DNA of 64,000 nt from Streptomyces roseicoloratus (GCF_004117935.1 NZ_SDOY01000118.1:124001-188000); one strand, 5' to 3'; positions 41,550 to 50,894 are shown, counted from the stretch's first letter. Notes: generated by a model not told the origin, from the letters alone. Translations and numbers: made by a program.

Positions 41550-42512
41550 ATGCGTGATTTCGGGGTGGGCTTCGGTTATCTGCTGCGCGGCCAGAAGTGG
41601 GTCGCCGGCCACGGGCGCTGGTTCGGTTTCGGACTGCTGCCCGGTCTCGTCACCTTCGTCCTCTACATGGGTGCGCTCGTCGGTCTCTTCTACGGCGCCG
41701 ATGACCTGACCTCATGGGCGACGCCGTTCGCCGACGACTGGGGTTCGCCCTGGCAGGGCCTGCTCCGCGGCACGCTGACCTTCCTGGTCTTCGCGCTCGG
41801 ACTGTTCCTCGCCGTGATCACCTTCACCGCCGTCACGCTCCTCGTCGGGCAGCCCTTCTACGAGTCGCTGTCCGAGGCGGTCGACCGCAGCGAGAGCGGC
41901 GAGGCGCCCGAGTCCGGGCTGCCGCTCTGGCGCGAGCTGTGGATCTCCGCCCGTGACAGCCTCCGGGTCCTGCTGCGGGTCGCGTTCTACGGCATCCTGC
42001 TCTTCGCGGCCGGCTTCATCCCCGTCGTCGGCCAGACCGTCGTCCCCGCCATCGGCTTCGGCGTCTCCGGCTTCTTCCTCGCCGAGGAGCTCACGGCGGT
42101 GGCGCTCCAGCGCCGCGGCGTCGAGTTCAAGCAGCGGCTCGCCCTGCTGCGCGGCCGCCGCATGGCCGCCCTCGGCTTCGGCGTCCCGCTCACCCTCGTC
42201 TTCCTCATCCCCTTCGTCGCCGTCCTGCTGATGCCGGGCGCGGTCGCCGGCGCCACGCTGATGGCCCGCGAACTCAACGGCGAGACCGCCGACCGGGACG
42301 ACGAGGCGAACGAGCAGGACCACCGGGCCCCCGCCCAGGGCCACGCCCCCGCCCAGGGCCACGCCCCCGCCCAGGGCCACGCGCCCGTGCAGGGCCACAC
42401 GCCCGCTCAGGGCCACGGCCCCGTCCAGGGCCACGGCCCCGTCCAGGCCTACGGCCCCGTCGTCGGCCACACTCCCGTCCAGGCGCAGCCCCAGGCCTGG
42501 CCCCAGGGCTGA
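41550..42512 (+). CDS. EI24/CysZ-like membrane protein with hexapeptide-repeat tail
   Basis: 320 residues. The N-terminal MRDFGVGFGYLLRGQKWV and four membrane regions (about 27-50, 70-100, 140-185 and 210-240) match the EI24 domain family that includes CysZ sulfate permeases, although transport in actinobacteria is unproven. From about residue 258 the tail consists of Q-G-H-x-P-x repeats, Pro/His/Gln-rich and probably cytoplasmic and disordered. ATG at 41550. Monocistronic. Confidence 0.85.
   Translation: MRDFGVGFGYLLRGQKWVAGHGRWFGFGLLPGLVTFVLYMGALVGLFYGADDLTSWATPFADDWGSPWQGLLRGTLTFLVFALGLFLAVITFTAVTLLVGQPFYESLSEAVDRSESGEAPESGLPLWRELWISARDSLRVLLRVAFYGILLFAAGFIPVVGQTVVPAIGFGVSGFFLAEELTAVALQRRGVEFKQRLALLRGRRMAALGFGVPLTLVFLIPFVAVLLMPGAVAGATLMARELNGETADRDDEANEQDHRAPAQGHAPAQGHAPAQGHAPVQGHTPAQGHGPVQGHGPVQAYGPVVGHTPVQAQPQAWPQG
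42327..42447. repeat. 18-bp in-frame tandem repeat (Q-G-H-A-P-A)
   Basis: GCCCCCGCCCAGGGCCAC is repeated about seven times with increasing divergence downstream, encoding the QGHAPA/QGHGPV tail of the EI24 protein. The first three units are nearly identical at DNA level, indicating recent expansion. Confidence 0.88.
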
Positions 42513-42531
42513 CCCGCCCCGCCCTCCGCCG

Positions 42532-43491
42532 TCAGTCCAGCACCGGATGCAGCTCCGGGCGGGCCTCCCACCACGTGTGGTGGAAGGCGTTGTTCGGCAC
42601 GTTGTCCAGGTACGCCAGCGCCGCCGCCCGGTACAGCTGCCCGGCCCGGCGCCCGGAGACCGCGGCCCGGTTCCACGCGAGCCGGATGCGGCCGGTCAGC
42701 GGGTCGCCCGCCAGCGGGCGCAGCACGGTGCCCTCGGCGGGCGGCGCCGTCGGCTGGCTCACCGAGATCGCCCGGCCCGCCGCGATCAGGTCGTAGTGCA
42801 TCTTCCGGTCGGCGATCCGGTAGCGCAGCGTCGGCGTGAACCCGGCCTTGCGGCAGGCGCCGACCAGCGCCTCCGGGCCGCCGTCGTCGTCCTCCACCAT
42901 GGTCATCCAGGTCTCGCCCGCGAGCTCCGCGAGGTCGATCCGCTGGCGCCCGGCCAGCGGATGCGCCGCCGACATGCGGACGCAGAACGGTTCCTTCGGG
43001 ACGAGGGTGCGGGCCGCCACGCCCTCGGGCAGCGACACCTCGTGGTCGCCGACCTCCCCGTACACGATCGCGTCGTACTGTCCGGCGCCGAGCATCCGGC
43101 TGAGCGTGGTCACCGAGTGCTCGATGCCGATCTCCAGCTCCAGGCCCGCGAGTTCGTCCTCGAGCCGGTCGATCAGCCGGTCCATCAGGACCAGCAGGAT
43201 GCAGCCGAGCCGTAGCGTCGGATGGGGCGCGGCGGCGCGGGTGCCGGCCGCCAGGGCGTCCATCTCGCCGAGCACGCGGCGCGCCTTCGACAGCACGAAC
43301 TCGCCCAGCGGCGTCGGTTCGACGCCGTGCCTGCCGCGGACGAACAGCTCGCCGCCCGCGACCCGTTCGATCCGTCGCAACTGCGCGGACAGGGCCGGCT
43401 GGGACACGCCGAGCCGGGCCGCCGCACGGCCCAGGCTGCCCGCCTCCGCTATCCGGCAGACGGCTTCGAGATGTCTCAACTCCAGCTGCAT
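42532..43491 (-). CDS. LysR-family transcriptional regulator (protease-linked)
   Basis: 319 residues. N-terminal winged helix LEAVCRIAEAGSLGRAAARLGVSQPALSAQLRRIE and a periplasmic-binding-like effector domain (about 95-300). Divergent from a secreted M4 metalloprotease; in Streptomyces LysR genes divergent from secreted protease genes commonly activate them (the SnpR/MprR pattern). ATG at 43491. A 22-base inverted repeat ending in GGCATAA/TTATGCC lies between the two genes and would suit binding by this protein. Confidence 0.93.
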   Translation of the reverse strand: MQLELRHLEAVCRIAEAGSLGRAAARLGVSQPALSAQLRRIERVAGGELFVRGRHGVEPTPLGEFVLSKARRVLGEMDALAAGTRAAAPHPTLRLGCILLVLMDRLIDRLEDELAGLELEIGIEHSVTTLSRMLGAGQYDAIVYGEVGDHEVSLPEGVAARTLVPKEPFCVRMSAAHPLAGRQRIDLAELAGETWMTMVEDDDGGPEALVGACRKAGFTPTLRYRIADRKMHYDLIAAGRAISVSQPTAPPAEGTVLRPLAGDPLTGRIRLAWNRAAVSGRRAGQLYRAAALAYLDNVPNNAFHHTWWEARPELHPVLD

Positions 43492-43533
43492 TGCAGCAGG
43501 GTAAGCAGCGGTTCGGGCCGGCGGGCCGCGTTG

Positions 43534-43555
43534 GGCATAACGCGGGTCTTATGCC
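43534..43555. promoter_or_regulatory. LysR operator candidate upstream of the M4 protease
   Basis: GGCATAA, eight bases, TTATGCC: a perfect 7-8-7 inverted repeat, 43 bases from the LysR start and 81 from the protease start. AT-containing arms in an otherwise GC-rich region and the T-N11-A spacing make it a good LysR site. Confidence 0.75.
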
Positions 43556-43636
43556 GGGTGGGATGTCCCCGTCTTGCCATGTCCACGCACATACTCGGCG
43601 CGTCCCACCGTCTCCCCCCACCCGAACGGAGCAGAC

Positions 43637-45841
43637 GTGCACCCCACCAGACTCACCGCGGCCCTCGCGGCGCTCGCGCTGACGGCAGGCCTCGCGGGCA
43701 CCCTCGCGGGCTCCGCCACCGCGGCCACCGCGGCCGCCGGAGGACCGTCGCAGCCCGTACCGCCCGGGCACGGCAGGTCCCTCGCGCTCGCCGCCGCCGA
43801 CCGGGCCGCCGACAGCGGACTCGACGGGCTGCGCCACGGCACCGACGAGGAACTCGTCCGCACCGCCGTCACCCCGTGGGCCGGCGGCCTCTACTACGCC
43901 GCCTACCAGCGCACCTACAAGGGCCTCCCGGTCGCCGGCGGCGGCGACGCCGTCGTCCTCTCCGACAGCGCCGGCACGGTCCGCCACGTCGCCGCCGCCC
44001 CCGCGCCGGCCCTGAGCCTGTCCACCCGGGCCGCCGTCGGCGGGGCCGCCGCCCTCGCCACCGCCCGCGCCCAGCTCGGACACGTCGAGAGCGCGAGCAC
44101 GCCCGAACTGACCGTGCTGCTCAAGGGGAACAAGCCCGTCCTCGCCTGGCACACCCTGGTCGTCGGCAGCACCGCCAAGGGCCTGCCGAGCTCCCTCGAC
44201 ACCTACGTCGACGCCCGCACCGGCAAGGTCACCCAGGCCACCGAGAAGGTCCGGCACGCCGAGGGCCGCGGCTACCACAACGGCAACGTCACCATCGACA
44301 CCGCCGCGAACGCGATGACCGACCCCAACCGCTCCGGCTTCCGGTGCGGCGGCCAGAACGGCAGCGCCTACACCGGCACGCCGCCCTGGGGCAACGGCAC
44401 CGCCAACGACCTCGTGACCGCCTGCGTCGACATCATGTACGCCGCCCAGCGCGAGTCCGACATGCTGAAGCAGTGGTTCGGCTACAACGGCATCAACGGC
44501 CAGGGCGGCATGGTCCCGGCCCGCGCGGGACTCAGCCAGGTCAACGCCTACTACGACGGCACCAAGACCACGTTCGGCCGCAACCAGAACGGCACCAACC
44601 AGCTCACCGGCATCGACGTCGTCGCCCACGAGTACGGGCACGAGATCTTCGACCGCACCCCGGGCAGCGCCGGCTCGTCCAACGAGAACGGCGGGATGAA
44701 CGAGTCCACCGGCGACATCTTCGGCGCGCTCACCGAACACTTCGCGAACAACCCCCACGACACCCCGGACTACACGGTCGGCGAGAAGCTGAACTTCCTC
44801 GGCGACAACAAGCCGATCCGCTACATGTACAACCCCTCGCTCGCCGGCGACCCCAACTGCTACCCGCAGCTGAACTCCGGCACCGAGGTGCACGCCGCGG
44901 CCGGCCCGCAGAACCACTGGTTCTACCTGCTCGCCGAGGGCTCCAACCCGGGCGGCGGCAAGCCGTCGAGCCCCATATGTTCCGGCGGTCCGTCCTCCGT
45001 GACCGGCATCGGCGTGCAGAAGGCCGGCAAGATCTTCATGGGCGCGCTGCTGATGAAGACCTCCTCCTGGAACCACCTCGCCGCCCGCAAGGCCACCCTG
45101 GCCACCGCCAAGAACACCTACGGCAGCGCCGAGTGCAACGCGGTGAAGGCCGCCTGGAACGCGATCGGCGTCCCCGCCCAGTCCGGCGAGACCGACTGCG
45201 GCGGCACCACCACGCCCGACTTCTCGCTGGCCCTGAACCCGGCCTCGGGCTCCGTCCAGCCGGGCGCCTCGGTCACCTCCACGGTGAACACGTCCACCAC
45301 CGGCGGCAGCGCGCAGACCGTGCAGCTCTCCGCGAGCGGCGCGCCGAGCGGCGTCACCGTCTCCTTCAGCCCGTCCTCGGTGACCTCCGGCGGCTCCTCG
45401 ACCATGACCGTCCAGGTCGGAACCGGAGCGGCGACCGGCACCTACCCGATCACCGTCACCGGCACCGGCTCCGCCACGCACACGGTCACCTACCAGCTGA
45501 CGGTCGGCAAGGACACCCCGCCGCCCACCGGCTGCGACAACAGCGAGCACACGTACCGGGGTTCGCTGGCCAGCGGCCGGACCGCGGTCCAGCCGGACGG
45601 CTCGTACTACTACTCGGCGGCCCCCGGCACCCACGTGGGCTGCCTCCGCGGCCCGGCCGGCACCGACTTCGACCTCTACCTGCAGAAGTGGAACGGCTAC
45701 GGCTGGACGGACGTGGCGGTCGGCGGCACGGCGAGCGCCGACGAGGACCTCACCTACAACGGCACCGCGGGCTACTACCGCTACGTGGTCCACGCCTACA
45801 GCGGCTCGGGCGCCTACACGCTGGGCCTGAGCAACCCGTAG
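43637..45841 (+). CDS. Secreted M4-family neutral zinc metalloprotease
   Basis: 734 residues. Signal peptide 1-30 (ALAALALTAGLAGTLAGSA), FTP-like propeptide to about 210, catalytic domain with HEYGHEIFD (zinc ligands and catalytic Glu, about residue 330) and the third ligand in GGMNESTGDIFGALTEH. A short Ig-like beta module (about 535-630) and a C-terminal PPC-type domain (640-734) complete it. GTG at 43637 follows CGGAGCAGAC; it encodes the signal peptide directly. Divergent from a LysR regulator. The last 18 bases of the gene including the stop are duplicated just downstream. Confidence 0.94.
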   Translation: MHPTRLTAALAALALTAGLAGTLAGSATAATAAAGGPSQPVPPGHGRSLALAAADRAADSGLDGLRHGTDEELVRTAVTPWAGGLYYAAYQRTYKGLPVAGGGDAVVLSDSAGTVRHVAAAPAPALSLSTRAAVGGAAALATARAQLGHVESASTPELTVLLKGNKPVLAWHTLVVGSTAKGLPSSLDTYVDARTGKVTQATEKVRHAEGRGYHNGNVTIDTAANAMTDPNRSGFRCGGQNGSAYTGTPPWGNGTANDLVTACVDIMYAAQRESDMLKQWFGYNGINGQGGMVPARAGLSQVNAYYDGTKTTFGRNQNGTNQLTGIDVVAHEYGHEIFDRTPGSAGSSNENGGMNESTGDIFGALTEHFANNPHDTPDYTVGEKLNFLGDNKPIRYMYNPSLAGDPNCYPQLNSGTEVHAAAGPQNHWFYLLAEGSNPGGGKPSSPICSGGPSSVTGIGVQKAGKIFMGALLMKTSSWNHLAARKATLATAKNTYGSAECNAVKAAWNAIGVPAQSGETDCGGTTTPDFSLALNPASGSVQPGASVTSTVNTSTTGGSAQTVQLSASGAPSGVTVSFSPSSVTSGGSSTMTVQVGTGAATGTYPITVTGTGSATHTVTYQLTVGKDTPPPTGCDNSEHTYRGSLASGRTAVQPDGSYYYSAAPGTHVGCLRGPAGTDFDLYLQKWNGYGWTDVAVGGTASADEDLTYNGTAGYYRYVVHAYSGSGAYTLGLSNP

Positions 45842-45878
45842 GGCCTGAGCAACCCGTAGGGCCTGTGAGCAACCCGTA
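45823..45878. repeat. Triplicated gene end of the M4 protease
   Basis: GGGCCTGAGCAACCCGTA, the last codons of the protease, occurs at 45823-45840 and 45841-45858, and a 20-base variant GGGCCTGTGAGCAACCCGTA follows at 45859-45878. Each copy regenerates a TAG. It looks like a local duplication of the gene's 3' end. Confidence 0.92.
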
Positions 45879-45964
45879 GGGGAGTCCCGAGGTCCCGGAC
45901 GCCCCGTAGCGGGGGCGAGGAGCAGCCGTCACGGGCAGGGGGTTCCGTGGAGGTCTCCTCCGGA

Positions 45965-46001
45965 GGGCCGGGCAGCCGTCTGTCCCACGGCGGCCCGGCC
46001 C
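45965..46001. terminator. Hairpin between the M4 protease and the amidohydrolase
   Basis: GGGCCGGGC-A-GCCG pairs with CGGC-G-GCCCGGCCC around a 9-base loop. It lies between two convergent genes and can serve both. Confidence 0.7.
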
Positions 46002-46047
46002 TGTCGCGCGTACGGCGCCGCGCGGAGGGCGGATGCGCGGGAACGGT

Positions 46048-46770
46048 TCAGCCGACGTCGGCGAGCACGTGGCCCGGCTCGCCGGGACCCGCGTCCGCGA
46101 GCCGCGCGCCGTCCGGGCCCCAGACCCCCGCCAGACCGCAGCCCACGCCGTCCTCGTTCGGCCCGAGGACGTTGCCGAGCACCACGTACAGCGCGTGGTC
46201 GGCGGCCCGCTTCGGATAGACCGTGGCGAAGGAGTCGTTGTCGGCGCCGAGCACCGAACTCGCCAGGTACACCGAGCAGCCGTCGGCGGCGGCCCGCTCG
46301 GCGAGCTCGGGGAAGCGGTTGTCGTAGCAGGTGGCGAGCGCGAAACGGATTCCGTCGAGCTCGAACCGGCCGTCGGCGGTGCCCGGCGCGAAGACCTCGG
46401 CCTCGACGCCGTACAGATGCCGCTTGTCGTACCGGGCGAGGGTCGAGCCGTCTGGGCCGATCACCAGGGTCGTGATCCCGGGGCGTCCGGCGGGCGTGCG
46501 GACCGGGCCGTTGACCACGGCCGCGGCCGAGACCGCGCGGCAGGCCTCCCGTACGGGATCGAGGCGGGCGTCGTCCTCGTCCAGGACGAGCGAGGGCGTG
46601 TCCCGGATCAGGCTCGGCTCGTAGCCGGAGAGGGACAGCTCGGCGAAGACCACCACCCTGGCCCCCTGGGTCCCGGCGGCGCGGACAAGGGCGGCGATCG
46701 AGCGGACGTTGGCGGCGACGTCCCCGGCGACCGGGGCGAACTGCGTGGCGGCGACGAGCATGACCGCCAT
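46048..46770 (-). CDS. Carbon-nitrogen hydrolase (nitrilase superfamily)
   Basis: 240 residues. The catalytic triad is intact: Glu in VVFAELSLSGYE (about 44), Lys in RYDKRHLYG (about 115) and Cys in LATCYDNRFPE (about 147). This superfamily hydrolyses amides or nitriles; the exact substrate is unknown. I chose ATG 46770 because GGAGG lies seven bases upstream; ATG 46773 and 46761 are alternatives. Its stop lies 206 bases from the M4 protease gene, on the opposite strand. Confidence 0.9.
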   Translation of the reverse strand: MAVMLVAATQFAPVAGDVAANVRSIAALVRAAGTQGARVVVFAELSLSGYEPSLIRDTPSLVLDEDDARLDPVREACRAVSAAAVVNGPVRTPAGRPGITTLVIGPDGSTLARYDKRHLYGVEAEVFAPGTADGRFELDGIRFALATCYDNRFPELAERAAADGCSVYLASSVLGADNDSFATVYPKRAADHALYVVLGNVLGPNEDGVGCGLAGVWGPDGARLADAGPGEPGHVLADVG

Positions 46771-46793
46771 CATCCCGCCTCCGCGGGTAAGGA

Positions 46794-47711
46794 TCAACGG
46801 CCGGTTGCGGGTGTTAGTTCCTGCGCCGTCTCCCGCAGCAGCCCCAGGAACGCGGTCGCCGCCACCGTCGGCGCCGGCGGGGTGGCCGCGAAGATGCCGC
46901 GGTACGGCACGTCGTCCGGGTGGATCGTCACCAGCGCCACGTCCGGCCGTACGGACGACGCCGCGAGCGCCGGTACGAGCGTGACGCCGAGCCCGGCCGC
47001 GACCGCGCCCAGCTTGGCGATCCAGTCCTGCGCCATCAGCCCCGTCCGCGGGCGCGGCCCGGCCGCCGGCGCCGCCCGGAACAGCGTGTCCTCCAGGCGC
47101 TCGTTGCCCACGATCCATTCCTCGTCCGCCAGCTCCGCGAGCCGGACGTCGCGCCGCCCCGCGTACGGATGCCCGCGGTCCAGCGCCACCAGCATCGGCT
47201 CGTCCAGGAGGTGATGGAGCGTCACGCCCTCCGGCGCCGGCCGGTCCGCGGCCGGGCTCACCACCGCCAGGTCCTCCTCGCCGGCCGCGACGAGCCCCAG
47301 GTGCTTCACCGACGGGCCCTCGACCCTGGTCACCACGACTCCCGGATGCCGGGCCCGGAACACCGCCTGCGCGCGCGGCACGAGCGCCGCGCCCGCGCTG
47401 GAGAAGGCGCCGAGCCGCAGCAGCCCGCCGTCCAGGGTGCGCAGCGCCGCCAGCTCGGCCCGGGCCCGGGCGAGCCGGTCGCGCACCGCCTCCGCGTGCG
47501 GCAGCAGCACCCGGCCCGCCTCGCTGAGCCGCACCCCGCGCGGCAGCCGCTCGAACAGCGCCGCGCCCGTCTCGTCCTCCAGGGCCTGGATCTGCCGGGA
47601 GACGGCGGACTGGGTGTAGCCGAGGACCCGGGCGGCGGCGGTGAACGAGCCCGCACGGGCGACGGCCAGGAAGACCTCGTACAGGCCCGGCGAGACATGC
47701 GGAGTGGGCAT
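46794..47711 (-). CDS. LysR-family transcriptional regulator
   Basis: 305 residues. Helix-turn-helix [35 protein letters not shown], effector domain from about residue 90. ATG 47711 (MPTPHV) or 47720 (MAGMPTPHV). It is 23 bases upstream of the amidohydrolase on the same strand and divergent from an NAD(P) reductase with 58 bases between, so it may control both. Confidence 0.92.
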   Translation of the reverse strand: MPTPHVSPGLYEVFLAVARAGSFTAAARVLGYTQSAVSRQIQALEDETGAALFERLPRGVRLSEAGRVLLPHAEAVRDRLARARAELAALRTLDGGLLRLGAFSSAGAALVPRAQAVFRARHPGVVVTRVEGPSVKHLGLVAAGEEDLAVVSPAADRPAPEGVTLHHLLDEPMLVALDRGHPYAGRRDVRLAELADEEWIVGNERLEDTLFRAAPAAGPRPRTGLMAQDWIAKLGAVAAGLGVTLVPALAASSVRPDVALVTIHPDDVPYRGIFAATPPAPTVAATAFLGLLRETAQELTPATGR

Positions 47712-47724
47712 GCCTGCCATGCTA

Positions 47725-47738
47725 GACATTCGCTTGTC
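47725..47738. promoter_or_regulatory. Possible LysR site (GACA-N6-TGTC)
   Basis: A 4-6-4 inverted repeat in the 58-base gap between the divergent LysR and reductase genes. Short arms make it weak, but LysR proteins usually bind exactly such intergenic positions. Confidence 0.35.
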
Positions 47739-47769
47739 GCATGAGAGCGCCGGCCCTAGCGTCGGAGCC

Positions 47770-48570
47770 ATGCAGAAGATCGCCTTCCTCGGCCTCGGCA
47801 CCATGGGCCTGCCCATGGCCCGTCGCCTCCTCGACGCCGGCCACCCGCTCACCGTCTGGAACCGCACGCCCGGCAAGGACACCGCGCTCGTCGCCGACGG
47901 AGCGGTGCGCGCCGCGGACCCGGCCGCGGCCGTCGCGGACGCCGACGTCGTCGTCACCATGCTGGCCGACCCGGTCGCCGCGCTGGCCGTCGCCGACAGG
48001 ATGGTCCCGGCGCTGCGCCCCGGGACCCACTGGATCGACACCTCCACCATCGGCCCGCACACCGTGGGCGAGCTCGCCGCCCGGCTGCCCGAGGGCGTGA
48101 CCCTCGTCGACGCGCCCGTCATGGGCAGCGTCGACCGGGCCACCGCCGGCGAGCTGCTGATCCTCGCCGGCGGCGACACCGCGCCGGTCGCGGACGTCCT
48201 CGCCCGGTTCGGCGCCGTCACGCCGTGCGGCGGTCCCGGCACCGGCGCCGCCCTGAAGCTCGTCCTCATCAACGCCGCCATCGGCGGGGTCGCCCTGGTC
48301 GGCGAGGCCCTGGCCCTCGCCGACTCCCTCGGCCTGCCCCGCGACCTGGCCCTGCGCACCCTCGGCGCGGGCCCGCTGGCCGGCGCCGTCGGCCGGGCCA
48401 CCGCGACCGGCGCCCACTTCCCGGTCGCGCTCGCCGCCAAGGACGTGGCCCTGGCCACCGGCGCCACCGCGGCGAAGCTGCCGGTCCTGGAGGCCGTGCA
48501 CGCCGCCCTGACCGCCGACCCGTCGCTCGCGGGCGAGGACCTGTCGGCGCTCGCCGGCCGGATCCGCTGA
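47770..48570 (+). CDS. NAD(P)-dependent 3-hydroxyacid dehydrogenase-like reductase
   Basis: 266 residues, beta-hydroxyacid dehydrogenase family. The dinucleotide site is [21 protein letters not shown] (family GLGxMGxxM), the substrate loop [16 protein letters not shown], and the catalytic Lys lies in [14 protein letters not shown]. Could act on 3-hydroxyisobutyrate, tartronate semialdehyde or an imine. ATG at 47770. Divergent from LysR. Confidence 0.93.
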   Translation: MQKIAFLGLGTMGLPMARRLLDAGHPLTVWNRTPGKDTALVADGAVRAADPAAAVADADVVVTMLADPVAALAVADRMVPALRPGTHWIDTSTIGPHTVGELAARLPEGVTLVDAPVMGSVDRATAGELLILAGGDTAPVADVLARFGAVTPCGGPGTGAALKLVLINAAIGGVALVGEALALADSLGLPRDLALRTLGAGPLAGAVGRATATGAHFPVALAAKDVALATGATAAKLPVLEAVHAALTADPSLAGEDLSALAGRIR

Positions 48571-48758
48571 GGCGCGCCCCCGCGGGTGCGGCGGCTCCGA
48601 ACGAGTGGACTCGCCGGGCGCGGACCGGACGGGGGCCGGTCCGCACCCGCCGCGGTGCTGATGTGGCCGTCCGAGGTCGATTTCGGCCACGGCTACGACT
48701 GCGAGCCCGCGGCGGCAACCGGCTCCGGGCCCGTGACCTGGAAGAGGCGCCCCCACCC

Positions 48759-49988
48759 ATGCGACGTATCCCCCACCGGCGGCTGCTCGCCGCGACGCTG
48801 CTCGCGGCCGCCGTCCTCGCCCCCATGGCGACGGCACCCGTCACACCCGTCCACGCCGCGCCCGCCCCGCGCGCGGGCACCGGTCCGCACCCCGGCGGCC
48901 CGCACCACGGCGACGACTGCCCGGCCGGCGGATTCGGGCCCCGGCTGACCGCCAGGCTCGACAAGACGGTCGAGGACGTCCGCAAGCAGGCCGGCATCCC
49001 CGGTCTCGTCGTCGGCGTGTGGATGCCCGGCAAGGGCTGCTACGTCCGGGCGACCGGCGTCGCCGACAAGACCACCGGCCGGCCGATGTTCACCGACACC
49101 TACGTCCGGATCGGCAGCGAGACGAAGACCTTCACCGTCACGGCGCTGCTCGAACTCGTCGACGACGGCAAGGTGAAGCTGGACGACCCGATCGACAGGT
49201 ACGTCCGCGGCGTCCCGAACGGCGACCGGATCACGCTGCGCCACCTCGCGGAGATGCGCAGCGGCCTGTTCCCGTACACCTCCGACCCCGACTTCATCCA
49301 CGACCTCCTGAGCGAGCCGAAGCGCGCCTTCACCCCGTGGGAGGTGCTGTCGTACGGCTACCGGCACGCCAACACCTTCGAGCCGGGCGCGACGTTCGAG
49401 TACTGCAACTCCAACCTGGTGCTGCTCGGCCTCGTGGTCGAGAAGGTGACCGGGCGGCGGCTCGCCGACGTCCTCCACGACCGCGTGGTCCGCCCGGCCG
49501 GGCTGCGCCACAGCTTCCTGCCGAAGGGCGCCGAGTTCCCCGAGCCGCACGCGCACGGCTACACCGACCAGACCCTCACCGGTGCCGTCGCCGACGCCAC
49601 GGACTGGAACCCCAGCTGGGCCTGGGCGGCCGGCGGGATGATCTCCACCCTGGAGGACCTGCGCCGCTGGGCCCCCGTCCTCGCCGAAGGAAAGCTGCTG
49701 AGCCCCGCGACGCAGGCCCAGCGGCTGAAGACGCTCCCCACCGGCTTCCCCGGCACCAGCTACGGCCTGGGCATCCTCGAGACCAACGGCTGGATCGGGC
49801 ACAACGGCTCGCTGCCGGGCTACGAGACCGTGACCGTCCACCTGCCCGCGCAGAAGGCGACCCTGGTCCTCATCCTGAACACGGACTCCCTCGTCGACGG
49901 CCAGGAGCCCTCGACCCTCGTCGCCCGCGCGGTCACGTCGGTCGTCTCGCCGGAGAACGTGTACGCGGGCGGGATCACGCCGCGCTAG
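48759..49988 (+). CDS. Secreted S12-family serine hydrolase (DD-carboxypeptidase / class C beta-lactamase fold)
   Basis: 409 residues. Signal peptide 1-34 (LLAATLLAAAVLAP). Active-site motifs: SETK (S-x-x-K, Ser about 120), YCN (about 214) and HNG (about 348), the pattern of the R61 DD-peptidase, whose own motifs are SVTK, YSN and HTG. ATG at 48759. Its stop is followed by a CCCGGAG heptamer array. May trim peptidoglycan or hydrolyse beta-lactams; it cannot be told from sequence which. Confidence 0.93.
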   Translation: MRRIPHRRLLAATLLAAAVLAPMATAPVTPVHAAPAPRAGTGPHPGGPHHGDDCPAGGFGPRLTARLDKTVEDVRKQAGIPGLVVGVWMPGKGCYVRATGVADKTTGRPMFTDTYVRIGSETKTFTVTALLELVDDGKVKLDDPIDRYVRGVPNGDRITLRHLAEMRSGLFPYTSDPDFIHDLLSEPKRAFTPWEVLSYGYRHANTFEPGATFEYCNSNLVLLGLVVEKVTGRRLADVLHDRVVRPAGLRHSFLPKGAEFPEPHAHGYTDQTLTGAVADATDWNPSWAWAAGGMISTLEDLRRWAPVLAEGKLLSPATQAQRLKTLPTGFPGTSYGLGILETNGWIGHNGSLPGYETVTVHLPAQKATLVLILNTDSLVDGQEPSTLVARAVTSVVSPENVYAGGITPR

Positions 49989-49998
49989 CCACGAGGTT

Positions 49999-50045
49999 CC
50001 CGGAGCCCGAAGCCCGGGGCCCGGAGCCCGGAGCCCGGAGCCTGG
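49999..50045. repeat. CCCGGAG heptamer array
   Basis: Six imperfect copies of CCCGGAG/CCCGAAG/CCCGGGG follow the S12 gene stop, between converging genes. Confidence 0.8.
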
Positions 50046-50114
50046 CGGCCGGCCGCGTCGCGGGTTCGCGTCCCGTCGCCCCCGCGCCCGCCCTGCCGCG
50101 CCCGGGGGACCCGC

Positions 50115-50750
50115 TCACGCGCCCGGTCGGCCGTTCCTCTCGCCGTCCTGGCCGCTGTCGGCGAGTGCCCCGCCCCGCCCCGCCGCGTCCGGGGCCCGGA
50201 GCAGGCGCAGGAAGTCCCGGAAGGCGGCCGGCATGTCCACCGCGTCCGGGTCGAGCAGCCACTGGAACTGCAGACCGTCCATCACCGCCGTGAGCAGCGG
50301 CGCCGCCCGTTCCGGTGTGAGACCGCCGGGCAGCGTCTCGCCGAACTCGGCGCTCAGCACGTCCGCCATGTTCTCCCGCACCTGCGCGTAGCGCTCGGTG
50401 AAGAAGGCCCGGGCCGGGTGGTCCTCGGTGACGCTCTCGCCCAGCAGGGCGGAGAAGGTCTGCACGATGCCGGGGCGCATCGCGTTGTACTCGACCAGCG
50501 ACTCCATGAGGTCGAGCCGCCAGCGCTCGCGGTCCCGGCCGCCGCTGGTGTCCCAGCGGTCGCGCTCCTCCAGGACGGCGACGAGCAGCGCCTCCTTGGT
50601 GGGGAAGTAGTGCAGCAGGCCCTGCTGGGTGAGCCCGACCCGCTCGGCGACGGCGCCGAGGGACGCGCCCCGGTAGCCGCGCTCGGCGATCACCTCGAGG
50701 GCGGCCCGGACGATCTCCGCCTTGCGCTCCTCGCTCCTGCCCCGTGCCAT
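50115..50750 (-). CDS. TetR-family transcriptional regulator
   Basis: 211 residues. The helix-turn-helix is AALEVIAERGYRGASLGAVAERVGLTQQGLLHYFPTKEAL, the standard TetR N-terminal module, with a TetR-C-like ligand domain. ATG at 50750. Divergent from a GH3 beta-glucosidase with a palindrome between them, so it most likely represses that gene and responds to a sugar or aglycone. Confidence 0.93.
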   Translation of the reverse strand: MARGRSEERKAEIVRAALEVIAERGYRGASLGAVAERVGLTQQGLLHYFPTKEALLVAVLEERDRWDTSGGRDRERWRLDLMESLVEYNAMRPGIVQTFSALLGESVTEDHPARAFFTERYAQVRENMADVLSAEFGETLPGGLTPERAAPLLTAVMDGLQFQWLLDPDAVDMPAAFRDFLRLLRAPDAAGRGGALADSGQDGERNGRPGA

Positions 50751-50828
50751 GACCTCGTCCCCCTCAGTCGTACGTCGCTGCCGACAGGACCGTACGGCAT
50801 TCCGTTGGATAACGAAACGCTAACGTAA

Positions 50829-50848
50829 CCTACCGATCTACAGGTAGG
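50829..50848. promoter_or_regulatory. TetR operator candidate
   Basis: CCTACC, eight bases (GATCTACA), GGTAGG: a perfect inverted repeat in an AT-rich stretch between the TetR gene and the GH3 gene. A TAACG direct repeat lies next to it (50807-50825). ACCTACCGGTAGGT-like symmetries are typical TetR sites. Confidence 0.7.
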
Positions 50849-50894
50849 CGAGTCACCATGGGCCGCACAAGGCTCACCACGAGGAGGTACGGCC

